Positions 43,894 to 52,620 of a DNA stretch of 64,000 nt are shown here, piece by piece (the first letter of the stretch is position 1; each line of letters begins with the position of its first letter). Source of the stretch: Porphyromonadaceae bacterium FC4 (GTDB lineage Bacteria; Bacteroidota; Bacteroidia; Bacteroidales; Porphyromonadaceae). Under the pieces are notes generated by a model. The model was given only the letters and a program-made list of their open reading frames with translations. It had not been told where the DNA came from and made no database searches. Made by a program: the position numbers and the translations under genes. Location: the NCBI GenBank assembly GCA_900120395.1, contig LT635552.1:309944-373943 (forward strand). Reading direction: 5' to 3'.

Positions 43894-44901
43894 GTGACCG
43901 CCAAACGTATTTTCAAGGACTTCGGTCTAATGTGGGCAATGCTGATCGGTGCGCTCCTCACGCCCTACCTGTACCGCTTTGCCCCGCTGCTGCCCTACTC
44001 GCTCTTCATCATGCTGGCACTGAGCTACACCCGCTTCAAGCCCTCAGACCTCCATATCGAGCCCCTGCACTACGCACTCTTCGTCGCACAGTGGGTCGTC
44101 GCACTCACCATCTACTTCGTCCTCGCTCCGCTCAACGCCACCCTCGCACAGGGACTGGCACTCATCACCCTCACCCCCACAGCGACCTCAGCGGCAGTGA
44201 TCACCATGATGCTCGGCGGGAGTATAGCCTTTGTCACCTCCTTCCTCATCCCCTGCAACATCCTCATCGCGCTCATTGCCCCGCTCCTCATCAGTGCCAT
44301 CAATCCCGAGATGGGAGGGACCTATCTGGAGAATGTCCTAGCGATCCTCAGCCAGGTCTCCGCCCTCCTCATCCTCCCACTCATCCTGATCTGGGGGCTC
44401 CGCTACCTCCTCCCCAAGGTGCACGACACCCTCTCCAAATACGTCCAGCTGACCTTCTACGTCTGGGTGGTCAATGTCGCCATCATCTCCGCCAACACCG
44501 TCCACACCTTCATGACCGACGAGACCCTCACACTACAGCTCGGGCTGCTCTACGCCGGAGCGTCTGCCGTCCTCGCCATGATGCTCTACTACATCGGGCA
44601 AAAGCTCGGAGCCTACTACGGCGGGCAGCGGGTCAACGGACGACAGTCTCTCGGACAAAAGAATACCATCCTCGCCATCTGGATCGCACTCACGTTCTTG
44701 GATCCGCGCGTCGCCATCATCCCTGCCTTTTACGTCATTTGGCAAAACGTGCTCAACTCCCTGGAGCTCGCCATCGTCAGCAAAGAGCGGAGAGAGGAGC
44801 TAGAGCACGCGGCAGTACAGGTCGAGGAAGAGGAAGAGCTCGCGCCAAAAAGTTTCACGGATAGTAGCGAAAAGTTTCCAGTAGGAAAGAAAACGCTTTG
44901 A
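43894..44901 (+). CDS. Bile acid:sodium symporter (BASS)-like transporter with repeat-derived C-terminus
   Basis: 335 residues with a GTG start and about nine to ten membrane helices. LALITLTPTATSAAVITMMLGGSIAFVTSFLIPCNILIALIAPLL resembles the crossover-helix region of BASS/SBF transporters; substrate unknown. The last 16 residues (SFTDSSEKFPVGKKTL) and the stop codon are encoded by a copy of the 93-bp dispersed repeat at 44845-44940, whose insertion therefore changed or created the end of the protein. An acidic stretch (QVEEEEELAPK) comes just before the junction. Without the repeat the natural stop is unknown. Confidence 0.78.
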   Translation: MTAKRIFKDFGLMWAMLIGALLTPYLYRFAPLLPYSLFIMLALSYTRFKPSDLHIEPLHYALFVAQWVVALTIYFVLAPLNATLAQGLALITLTPTATSAAVITMMLGGSIAFVTSFLIPCNILIALIAPLLISAINPEMGGTYLENVLAILSQVSALLILPLILIWGLRYLLPKVHDTLSKYVQLTFYVWVVNVAIISANTVHTFMTDETLTLQLGLLYAGASAVLAMMLYYIGQKLGAYYGGQRVNGRQSLGQKNTILAIWIALTFLDPRVAIIPAFYVIWQNVLNSLELAIVSKERREELEHAAVQVEEEEELAPKSFTDSSEKFPVGKKTL

Positions 44902-44940
44902 CGGATAGTAGCGATCTCTTTCCAGTAGGAAACTTTTTGC
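44845..44940 (+). repeat. 93-bp dispersed tandem-half repeat, copy 6
   Basis: Overlaps the last 57 bp of the BASS-like gene. First half reads TTTCACGGATAGTAG, second TTTGACGGATAGTAG; both TTTCCAGTAGGAAA palindromes intact; ends GGAAACTTTTTGC. Confidence 0.85.
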
Positions 44941-45001
44941 ACCCACGGCAGATCTTTTTGCGACCCCTACGGGTCAGCATTTGATTATGGCGGTTGGGCA
45001 G

Positions 45002-45245
45002 CAGCACCCCGCAGGGGTGCCTCTTTCATAGACCGGGTGTCGAGGAGGGGCAAAGCCCCGACGATGACCCCGGGAAAAGCGATAGACCCATCAATCTACG
45101 ACCCCGACAGGGGTCGCCATAAGGTCGATCGTTTGGCGACCCCTGCGGGGTCGGAGGAGGAGGGACAAGGCTTGCTTGCCCGGGGTCTTCGGTGCTGTGC
45201 ACCTCGACCGCGGGCTACGAAAAAACGACCCCTTCGGGGTCGGCA
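45002..45245. repeat. G+C-rich hairpin cluster 4
   Basis: Left arm 45002-45076 (inner stem GGGGC-AAA-GCCCC), inverted right arm about 45178-45215 (inner stem GGTGC-TGT-GCACC), with GACCCC/GGGGTC palindromes between and after. It starts 60 bp after repeat copy 6. The rest of the gap to 45399 contains only the -7 box for the peptidase gene. Confidence 0.75.
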
Positions 45246-45345
45246 GACCCGCCCGTTCGCCCCTTCATTTCCTATCTGCATACCCAACCTTTTGGATAGA
45301 CGTTTGGGAGGCAGTGCGTAACCCGCTGATTAGCCAAATTTTGAG

Positions 45346-45353
45346 TAACTTTG
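45346..45353 (+). promoter_or_regulatory. Candidate -7 box for the M3 peptidase gene
   Basis: TAACTTTG, 47 bp before the ATG at 45400; a -33 TTTG at the expected distance is not seen. Confidence 0.4.
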
Positions 45354-45399
45354 TCCAAAGAATACAAAATCATAATACGAAATCAACCGCAATAATCGC

Positions 45400-47538
45400 A
45401 TGAACATTTTTAAGACAACCATCCTAACACTCACCGGCATGGCACTACTAGCCTCTGCAGGTTGTAGCAAAAAGGAGACCGGCACATCCCTGGAGGGGAA
45501 CCCTTTCAAGGAGGTCAGCAGTCTTCCCTTTGGTGCACCCGATTTTTCTAAGATCACCGACGCAGACTACCTGCCCGCCATCAAGGCAGGTATCGAGCAA
45601 CAACGCGAAGAGATCCGCGCTATCGTGGAGAGCGACGAGCCCGCAACTTTTGAGAACGTCATCCTCGCTTACGAGAAGAGCGGCAGGCTGCTGGATCGCG
45701 CCACGAACACCTTTTTTGCTGTATCCGGAGCCGACGGCACGGATGCCATCACGAAGGTCGAGGCGGAGGTGATCCCTCTGCTCACCTCTTGGGGCGACGA
45801 GATCACGTTCAACGACAAGCTCTTTGCGAAAATCAAGACTGTATACGACAACGAACTCAACGCCCTGCAGGGTGAAGACAAGAAGCTCCTGGAGGAGATC
45901 TACGACGGCTTTGTACGCAGCGGAGCCAACCTTGACGCCGAGCAAAAGAAGGAGCTCGAGAAGATCAACGCCCGTATCGCTGTGCTGGAGCAGACCTTTG
46001 GCAAGCGACTGCCCGAGGCGGTGAACAACTCGCTCATCTGGATCAGCAGCGAGGAGGAGCTGGCAGGGCTCACTCCTGACGCCATCGAGCAGCTCAAGCA
46101 CAATGCCGAGGCCAATGGATCCAAGGCTCCCTATGCCGTGATCCTCACCAATACCACTCAGCAGCCGATACTGGCTTCGCTCGAAAACCGTGCCGTGCGT
46201 GAGCAGATCTACAACGCCTCCATACACCGTACCGACCAGGACTCGAAATACAACACCTACCCCATCGTGGCAGAGCTGGCGAAGCTGCGGGCAAAGAAGG
46301 GTGAGATCCTGGGCTTTGCCAACTACGCCGACTACAGCCTCTCCAACTCGATGGCTAAGAACTCCGAGAATGTCATGAACTTCCTCAATAGCCTCATCGA
46401 CAACTTCCTGCCCAAGCTGGAGAGGGAGATGAAGGAGATTGAGAAGTACGCACAGCGGACGATGGGGAGCGACTTTTCCCTTCGTCCCTACGACATCCCC
46501 TACTACTCCGCTCAGATGAAGAAGGAGCACTTCAGCATCTCCGAGGAGGATGTGAAGCCCTACTTCCAGGTGGACTCCGTGCTGGAGAATGGCGTCTTTT
46601 ATGCAGCCACCAGAGCGTACGGCATCACTTTTGAGGAGCGCTTTGACCTGCCCACGTACCACAAAGACATGCGCGTCTTTACCGTAAAGGATAAGGATGG
46701 CAGCGAGATGGGACTCTTTTACTTCGACCCCTTCGCTCGTCCGACCAAGCGTGGCGGGGCTTGGATGAGTGCGCTCCAGAAGCAGAGCCGCTTCTACGAC
46801 ACCAAGCCGATCATCTATAACGTCCTCAACATCGTGAAGGCACCTGAGGGACAGCCTACCTTCTGCACATGGGACAACGTGACGACGCTCTTCCACGAGT
46901 TTGGTCACGCCCTGCACGGTCTGCTCAGCGACTGCAAGTACAACTCCCTCAGCGGCACGGCGGTATACCGTGACTTTGTAGAGATGCCCTCACAGTTCAA
47001 CGAGTACTTTGCGACCGTACCGGAGGTCTTTGACCACTACGCAAAGCACTACGAGACCGGCGAGCCCATGCCCGCTGCACTCAAGGCAAACATGCTCAAC
47101 TCCGTCCTCTATCTGCCCGCCTACTCACTGGCAGAGAACCTGGCAGCCTCCTACCTGGATATGGCTTGGCACCTGAGCAGCTCCGAGCAGGTGGCTAGCG
47201 AGGCAGAGGCTCCGGACTTCGAGGCACAGGCCTTTGAGCAGTCGCGCCTGAACTTGCCACAGATCGCACCGCGCTACCGCAGCACGTACTTCAACCACGT
47301 CTGGGGCGGTGGCTACGCAGCAGGATACTACAGCTATGTATGGAGCGAGGTACTCACGGCCAATGTCATGGACTACTTCACTGCGCACGGCTCACTCAAC
47401 CCTGAGGTGGGTCAGGCATTTAGAGACAAGATCCTGAGCAAGGGCAATACCGTGGACCTATCACAGGCATTTACCGACTTCACCGGACTGGCAGAGCCCG
47501 ACGCAGCGGCACTGCTGCCTGCACGAGGGATCAAGTAA
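45400..47538 (+). CDS. M3-family peptidyl-dipeptidase (Dcp-like) lipoprotein
   Basis: 712 residues with lipoprotein signal MNIFKTTILTLTGMALLASAGC. The zinc-binding FHEFGHALHG is at about residues 498-507 and the third ligand glutamate lies downstream in the YRDFVEMPSQFNEYF segment, both standard for M3A peptidases (Dcp/oligopeptidase A type). The lipobox suggests the enzyme is anchored in the periplasm or at the outer membrane, where it would trim dipeptides from peptides, in keeping with an amino-acid-fermenting lifestyle. A strong terminator follows. Confidence 0.92.
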   Translation: MNIFKTTILTLTGMALLASAGCSKKETGTSLEGNPFKEVSSLPFGAPDFSKITDADYLPAIKAGIEQQREEIRAIVESDEPATFENVILAYEKSGRLLDRATNTFFAVSGADGTDAITKVEAEVIPLLTSWGDEITFNDKLFAKIKTVYDNELNALQGEDKKLLEEIYDGFVRSGANLDAEQKKELEKINARIAVLEQTFGKRLPEAVNNSLIWISSEEELAGLTPDAIEQLKHNAEANGSKAPYAVILTNTTQQPILASLENRAVREQIYNASIHRTDQDSKYNTYPIVAELAKLRAKKGEILGFANYADYSLSNSMAKNSENVMNFLNSLIDNFLPKLEREMKEIEKYAQRTMGSDFSLRPYDIPYYSAQMKKEHFSISEEDVKPYFQVDSVLENGVFYAATRAYGITFEERFDLPTYHKDMRVFTVKDKDGSEMGLFYFDPFARPTKRGGAWMSALQKQSRFYDTKPIIYNVLNIVKAPEGQPTFCTWDNVTTLFHEFGHALHGLLSDCKYNSLSGTAVYRDFVEMPSQFNEYFATVPEVFDHYAKHYETGEPMPAALKANMLNSVLYLPAYSLAENLAASYLDMAWHLSSSEQVASEAEAPDFEAQAFEQSRLNLPQIAPRYRSTYFNHVWGGGYAAGYYSYVWSEVLTANVMDYFTAHGSLNPEVGQAFRDKILSKGNTVDLSQAFTDFTGLAEPDAAALLPARGIK

Positions 47539-47557
47539 GCCCCCCGACATCAACCAT

Positions 47558-47606
47558 GAAAGACCGAGAGCCGACCCCAATATCGGCTCCCGGTCTTTCT
47601 TTTTGG
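47558..47606 (+). terminator. Terminator after the M3 peptidase gene
   Basis: 17-bp stem with one mismatch (47558-47574 with 47583-47599), 8-nt loop, then TCTTTTT. Confidence 0.75.
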
Positions 47607-47614
47607 TATCTTTG
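47607..47614 (+). promoter_or_regulatory. Candidate -7 box for panB
   Basis: TATCTTTG directly after the terminator T tract; the leader to the panB ATG would be about 100 nt. Confidence 0.42.
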
Positions 47615-47719
47615 TCTCAGCAGATCAGATCTGCGAGAAAGGGAGGAAGCAAGAGAGGCAGGACGAGCGGACCCGACCGCTCCTCTGCGGTATATTCAAA
47701 CGACTTTAGGCACAAAACA

Positions 47720-48541
47720 ATGGGACAATACCTGAGCACAGACAAGAAGAAAGTGACCGCCACACGCTTCACCGGCATGAAGGCGGAGGGCGAAAAGATA
47801 GCCATGGTCACCTGCTACGACTACACTAGTGCGCTGCTGGTAGATGCCAGCGGAGTAGATGGGATCTTGGTCGGCGACTCGGCGAGCAACACGATGATGG
47901 GCAACGCCACCACGCTCCCCATCACGCTCGACCAGATGATCTACCACACCCGCTGCGTGACCAACGCTGTCCGCCACGCATTCGTGGTCGCGGATATGCC
48001 GTTTGGCACCGTGCATGGCGACAAGCATCACGCACTCAAGTGTGCCATCCGCATGATGAAAGAGACCGGCGCCGACGCCATCAAGGTCGAGGGTGGTCGC
48101 AACATCCGCAAGTCCCTCAAGCTCATCCTCGGGGCAGGCATCCCCGTCGTAGGGCACCTGGGGCTCACTCCGCAGTCGGTACACAAGTTCGGTGGCTATG
48201 GTCTGCGCGCCAAAGAAACCGCCGAGGCAGAGCGCCTGCTCGACGATGCCAAAATGTTGGCAGAGATGGGCTGCTGCGGACTGGTGCTCGAAAAGATTCC
48301 CTCCGACCTGGCACGCCGGGTCACCGAGTCCATCCACATCCCCACCATCGGCATCGGTGCCGGTCCGGACACAGACGGACAGATCCTGGTGATGCAGGAC
48401 ATGCTCGGGATGACCCAGGGCTTCAAGCCAAAGTTCTTACGGCAGTTTGGCAACATTGGCGAGGAGATGATCGGAGCTTTTGACCGGTACGCTTCGGCGG
48501 TCAAGGAGGGCTCCTTCCCCGCTCCCGAAGAGTCCTACTGA
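47720..48541 (+). CDS. panB: 3-methyl-2-oxobutanoate hydroxymethyltransferase
   Basis: 273 residues from ATG 47720; earlier in-frame codons lie in the leader. MVTCYDYTSALLVDASGVDGILVGDSASNTMMGNATTLPITLDQMIYHTRCV and DADMPFGTVH-like VVADMPFGTVHGD, then GHLGLTPQSVHKFGGY, are the PanB landmarks, including the metal-binding Asp and the ketopantoate-binding loop. It makes ketopantoate for pantothenate and coenzyme A. No panC, panD or panE is adjacent. Confidence 0.95.
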   Translation: MGQYLSTDKKKVTATRFTGMKAEGEKIAMVTCYDYTSALLVDASGVDGILVGDSASNTMMGNATTLPITLDQMIYHTRCVTNAVRHAFVVADMPFGTVHGDKHHALKCAIRMMKETGADAIKVEGGRNIRKSLKLILGAGIPVVGHLGLTPQSVHKFGGYGLRAKETAEAERLLDDAKMLAEMGCCGLVLEKIPSDLARRVTESIHIPTIGIGAGPDTDGQILVMQDMLGMTQGFKPKFLRQFGNIGEEMIGAFDRYASAVKEGSFPAPEESY

Positions 48542-48578
48542 TCCCCGCCCGGCACAGACACACCTCGCCCACACACCC

Positions 48579-49259
48579 ATGGACACTCTGACCGCCAGCT
48601 TGCTCTTTTTCGAAAAGAGCCTCAACATGACCATGATCCTGGACTACCTGGGGACCTTTGCATTCGCAATCTCCGGTGTCCGGCTCTCATCCGGCAAGGA
48701 TATAGACCTCTTCGGAGCCTTCGTCGTCGGGCTACTCACGGCCGTCGGCGGCGGCACACTACGCGATGTGATGCTGGGACTGACACCATTTTGGCTCCTG
48801 ACGCCCACGTACATGCTGATCTCACTGGTGGCATTTGTGCTGGTGGTACTCTTCAACGACCTGATCCAAAAGTTGACCCAGGGGGTGTTCCTCTTCGATG
48901 CCATCGGGCTGGGACTCTTCACAGTGGTCGGCATCGAGCGGGCACTCATGATGGGACACCCGGCGTGGGTGGCGGTCATGATGGGCGTCATCACCGGCTC
49001 CTTTGGCGGGCTGCTCAGGGACATCTGCATCAATGAGGTTCCTCTGATTTTCAGGAAAGACATCTACGCCGTCGCCAGTCTGGTGGGCGGTTTGATCTAC
49101 TTCCTCCTGTGGCACCTGGGAGCGAGCGATGTCATCGTGCAGACCTTTACCGCCCTGTCGGTCATCCTTGCCCGAGTGCTCTGCATGTACTACCACATAT
49201 CCTTGCCGATCCTCCACAGCAAGGGGGATGAGCAGATCGAGCGAAACCCCCGCCAGTAG
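48579..49259 (+). CDS. TRIC cation channel family (UPF0126) membrane protein
   Basis: 226 residues from ATG 48579. About seven membrane helices in two similar halves: DYLGTFAFAISGVRLSSGKDIDLFGAFVVGLLTAVGGGTLRDVML and FDAIGLGLFTVVGIERALMMGHPAWVAVMMGVITGSFGGLLRDICIN. The paired GGGTxRD / GGxxRD motifs mark the bacterial TRIC-type family (YicG-like). These form potassium-permeable trimers in the few cases studied; the physiological role here is unknown. Lies between panB and rsmH with short spacing. Confidence 0.9.
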   Translation: MDTLTASLLFFEKSLNMTMILDYLGTFAFAISGVRLSSGKDIDLFGAFVVGLLTAVGGGTLRDVMLGLTPFWLLTPTYMLISLVAFVLVVLFNDLIQKLTQGVFLFDAIGLGLFTVVGIERALMMGHPAWVAVMMGVITGSFGGLLRDICINEVPLIFRKDIYAVASLVGGLIYFLLWHLGASDVIVQTFTALSVILARVLCMYYHISLPILHSKGDEQIERNPRQ

Positions 49260-49270
49260 CCAAAAACAGC

Positions 49271-50185
49271 ATGGAGCCTTCCACCTACCACATACCCGTA
49301 CTGCGGGACGAGAGTGTCCGCCAGCTCATCACCAACCCCGACGGCATCTACATCGACGCCACCTTTGGCGGTGGTGGGCACTCGGCTTGGATCCTCGAGT
49401 GTCTGGGCAGCGATGGACACCTCTTCGGGGTTGATAGAGACCTGGACGCCCGGGCGCACTGCACCATTGAGGACGAGCGGTTCACCTTCGTCCGCTCAGA
49501 CTTTCGCTACATCGGGCACTTCATGGAGTACTTTGGGATTCGGGAGGTCGACGGCATACTGGCAGACCTGGGCGTGTCGAGCCATCACCTCGACGAGGCA
49601 GAGCGCGGCTTCTCGTTTCGCTTCGACGCACCCATCGACATGCGCATGAATCAAGCCGGGGGCGACACCGCTGCCGACCTTATCCGGACAAGCACTCCGG
49701 AGGAGCTGACGCACATCCTCAAGGACTACGGCGAAGTCCGGGGAGCCCGACGAATAGCCACACTCATGAAGCAAGCCGCGGACGCAGGCACCCTACACAC
49801 CATACAGGACCTGCTCGATGCGATAGCACCCGCCAATCCCCCCCACGACAAAAAGGGGCTGGCAAAGATCTTCCAAGCACTGCGGATAGCCGTCAATGAC
49901 GAAATGGGAGCCCTGCAAGACCTCCTCTGCGTGGGCGAAAAGCTCCTCAAGCCCGGGGGGCACTTTGCGGTCATCACCTACCACTCACTAGAGGATCGCC
50001 CGGTCAAAAACTTCTTCAGGACCGGCAACACGGAGGGCACCCGGCACACCGATCACTTCGGGGTACCGATCAGCTCCTTCGAGCCCCTCTACACCAAACC
50101 CACCCTACCCACCGGCGAAGAGATCGAAGCCAACCCCCGCTCTCGGAGTGCCAAGCTCCGGACCGGCGTGAGATGTGAAAAGTAA
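49271..50185 (+). CDS. rsmH: 16S rRNA (cytosine(1402)-N4)-methyltransferase
   Basis: 304 residues. YHIPVLRDESVRQLI at the start, the SAM-binding GIYIDATFGGGGHSAWIL, GILADLGVSSHHLDEAERGFSFR, and near the end GKLL-type VITYHSLEDRPVKNFF and PRSRSAKLRTGVR are the family signatures. It methylates C1402 in the ribosomal P site. In most bacteria the gene lies at the head of the dcw division cluster after mraZ; here neither mraZ nor ftsL/ftsI is adjacent, and it ends a panB-TRIC-rsmH run. The stop is followed by a dispersed repeat. Confidence 0.95.
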   Translation: MEPSTYHIPVLRDESVRQLITNPDGIYIDATFGGGGHSAWILECLGSDGHLFGVDRDLDARAHCTIEDERFTFVRSDFRYIGHFMEYFGIREVDGILADLGVSSHHLDEAERGFSFRFDAPIDMRMNQAGGDTAADLIRTSTPEELTHILKDYGEVRGARRIATLMKQAADAGTLHTIQDLLDAIAPANPPHDKKGLAKIFQALRIAVNDEMGALQDLLCVGEKLLKPGGHFAVITYHSLEDRPVKNFFRTGNTEGTRHTDHFGVPISSFEPLYTKPTLPTGEEIEANPRSRSAKLRTGVRCEK

Positions 50186-50270
50186 ATCACCACACAGCCG
50201 GAATGCGAAAGTCCCATATACCACTGAAAAACAACCAGATACAACCGAAACAAAAATCGGCTGTCTAAGC

Positions 50271-50367
50271 GCAAAAAGTTTCCTACTGGAAAGAGATCGC
50301 TACTATCCGTCAAATCGTTTTCTTCCCTACTGGAAACATTCCGCTTCTATCCGTCAAATTTTTTGCG
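50271..50367 (-). repeat. 93-bp dispersed tandem-half repeat, copy 7
   Basis: Inverse orientation: GCAAAAAGTTTCC opens it and GTCAAATTTTTTGCG closes it, showing the terminal inverted repeats well. One stem base differs in the second palindrome region (TCTTCCCTACTGGAAA). Confidence 0.85.
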
Positions 50368-50376
50368 CCTCTGAGT

Positions 50377-50788
50377 CGACCCTATGGCGACCCCTGGCGG
50401 GGTCATTTATTGGTTGTTATGGTTCGCCGTTTTCCCGGGGTCTTCGGTGCTGCGCACCTCGACACCCGGGCTACGAAAAAACGACCCCTAGCGGGGTCGG
50501 CAGTTCCTGTCCGCTTTTTAATCCTCGACTACAAAAGAACGACCCCGTTAGGGGTCGAAGAATATAACCACGGGTCAGAGCGACGGTAGGAGCGTCTGAC
50601 CCGGGGTAACCGATCCGACCTTACACACCCCGACCCCGACGAACGTCGGGGTCGTACAACAACAATCCAAGGGTGCGACTCCAACGTTCGTCGGAGTCGG
50701 AAGTGATGATGCGTCTTCTTCCCAGGGTCATTCGCTCCTTTGGAGCTCTGACCCTGGGCTATTGACCTATGACCCCTCCGGGGTCGCT
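50377..50788. repeat. G+C-rich hairpin cluster 5
   Basis: Begins 10 bp after repeat copy 7. Contains a right-type arm (50435-50473, inner stem GGTGC-TGC-GCACC), GACCCC(N)GGGGTC palindromes, long hairpins at about 50571-50605 and 50721-50758, and GACCCCGACGAACGTCGGGGTC at about 50633-50654. Fills most of the 725-bp gap between rsmH and the nucleoside kinase gene. Confidence 0.74.
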
Positions 50789-50832
50789 ATAGGGTTGCCC
50801 TAAAAAACGTCGCGTCACCCTGCAGCATCTAC

Positions 50833-50864
50833 TTTGGGGATCTTTGGACAAATACTTAAGTTTG
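50833..50864 (+). promoter_or_regulatory. Promoter of the nucleoside kinase gene
   Basis: TTTG (50833-50836), a 20-bp spacer and TAAGTTTG (50857-50864), 46 bp before the ATG: a full match to the Bacteroidota consensus. Confidence 0.62.
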
Positions 50865-50910
50865 TATCTAGGCATTTTTCAAGAACTAAAGACCAAAAAC
50901 CATAGCATAC

Positions 50911-52584
50911 ATGAACACCCCGACCATGACCATCAAGCTCCCTGCCCTCAGCACTGAGATCGAGTGCACGCCGGGAGCGACCCCACTGGATATTTACAAG
51001 CAGATGGCAAAGGAGCTCGGCACCAAACCGATGCTCGCTCTGATCAACAACCACGAGTCTTCTCTGGCTACCCCCATCTACCGAAACAGCACGGTGGACT
51101 TCCTCGACTATCGGGACAACAGTGGCAGCCGCACCTACAGCCGTACGCTGGCGCTTCTGCTATGCAAAGCAGCAGAAGAGCTCGGGTACCCGACCCTCAA
51201 GATGGAGCACGCCATATCCATGGGCTACTACGGAGTCATCCCCGACAGTCGTCCCTTGGATGAGTCGCTTCTCCAAGCCCTTCGAGAGCGGGTTGGGGAG
51301 TTGATCGCCAAAGACCTACCCATCACCCTGCACCGGATCCCGATGCAGGAGGCGGTGGAGTACTTTAGGCAAAAGGAAAGGGAGGCAACGGCTCTCCTGA
51401 TCGAGAATGAAGGGCGTTGCTATGTGACCATCACCGAGATCGACGGCTACAAAGACCTCGTCCTCGGGACCGTGCTCCCCTCTACCGGGATGCTGGGTCT
51501 CTTTGGGCTGGAGCGGTATATGGATGGCTTTTTACTACGCGTACCGGATGCGTCAGACACCTCGAAGCTCTACCCGTGTATCGATCAACCCAAGATATTT
51601 GGCGTTTTTCAGAGCCATCTCCAGCTCATCCATCTGCTGGGGGTAGAGGATGTGGCACCGCTCAACACCAAGATACGAGAGGGAAAAGCAGCCCGGCTCA
51701 TCACCATCGCTGAGGCGATGCAGGAGAAGACGATCAACGAGATCGCTGAGGATATTGCCCGGCGGCACGAGGAGGACGGACTCCGAGTGGTCATGATCGC
51801 CGGACCCTCCTCCAGTGGCAAGACCACGACCGCCAAGAGACTGATGACTCAGCTGGTCACCAACCTACTTGTGCCGCATGCTATATCTCTGGATGACTTT
51901 TATGTCAACCGGGTGGATACCCCTCTCGGCGAAAACGGACTCCCCGACTACGAGAGCCTCTATGCGCTCGACCTGGCCTACCTCAGCGATGTAGTGCAGC
52001 GACTGACCAAGGGCGAGACCGTACAGATGCCGAGGTACCACTTTCCTACCGGTGAGCGGGTGATGGATCCGACCAACCGGTTCACATTGGGCGAGAAGGA
52101 CATCCTGATCCTGGAGGGCATACACGGGCTCAACCCCGATCTCCTCCCGGGGGTCAGCGACAAGGATGTGTACAAGATCTACGCTTCTGCCCTGACCACC
52201 CTATCTCTCGACCAGCACAACTGGCTCAGCACAAGCGACAACCGAATGCTCCGACGCATGGTGCGCGACCTCAAGTACAGAGGCATCTCCGCAGAAAAGA
52301 CCATCCTGCAGTGGCAGCATGTACGTGCCGGAGAAGAGAAATGGATCTTCCCCTACCAGGAGCACGCCGATCGTGTATTCAATACCGCCATGATGTACGA
52401 GTTTGCCGCACTGCGTCCGCAGGCCGAGCAGGCACTCATGCGAGTACCGGAGACGAGCCCCGCCTTTAGGACTGCAGACCGTTTGCTCAAGATGCTGCGC
52501 CTCTTTGAGCCGATCGAGCTGACCACCATGCCGCAGACCTCACTGCTCCGAGAGTTTTTGGGCGGATCACTATTCAAGTACTAG
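50911..52584 (+). CDS. Uridine-kinase-like nucleoside kinase with N-terminal TGS-like domain
   Basis: 557 residues. The first ~70 residues look like a TGS/ubiquitin-like domain (TIKLPALSTEIECTPGATPLDIYKQMAKEL), followed by a segment resembling the second additional domain of threonyl-tRNA synthetase, and then a P-loop kinase of the uridine kinase/phosphoribulokinase type with Walker A AGPSSSGKTTTAKR (Lys304) and LDDFYVNRVDTP, DILILEGIHGLNP further on. This fused form is common in Bacteroidota and Firmicutes and is annotated as a nucleoside kinase; true substrate is unproven. It has its own promoter and precedes hemE by 36 bp. Confidence 0.88.
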   Translation: MNTPTMTIKLPALSTEIECTPGATPLDIYKQMAKELGTKPMLALINNHESSLATPIYRNSTVDFLDYRDNSGSRTYSRTLALLLCKAAEELGYPTLKMEHAISMGYYGVIPDSRPLDESLLQALRERVGELIAKDLPITLHRIPMQEAVEYFRQKEREATALLIENEGRCYVTITEIDGYKDLVLGTVLPSTGMLGLFGLERYMDGFLLRVPDASDTSKLYPCIDQPKIFGVFQSHLQLIHLLGVEDVAPLNTKIREGKAARLITIAEAMQEKTINEIAEDIARRHEEDGLRVVMIAGPSSSGKTTTAKRLMTQLVTNLLVPHAISLDDFYVNRVDTPLGENGLPDYESLYALDLAYLSDVVQRLTKGETVQMPRYHFPTGERVMDPTNRFTLGEKDILILEGIHGLNPDLLPGVSDKDVYKIYASALTTLSLDQHNWLSTSDNRMLRRMVRDLKYRGISAEKTILQWQHVRAGEEKWIFPYQEHADRVFNTAMMYEFAALRPQAEQALMRVPETSPAFRTADRLLKMLRLFEPIELTTMPQTSLLREFLGGSLFKY

Positions 52585-52620
52585 TACCGGCTCACCCCCG
52601 GAGATGACCCTGTTTCACTC

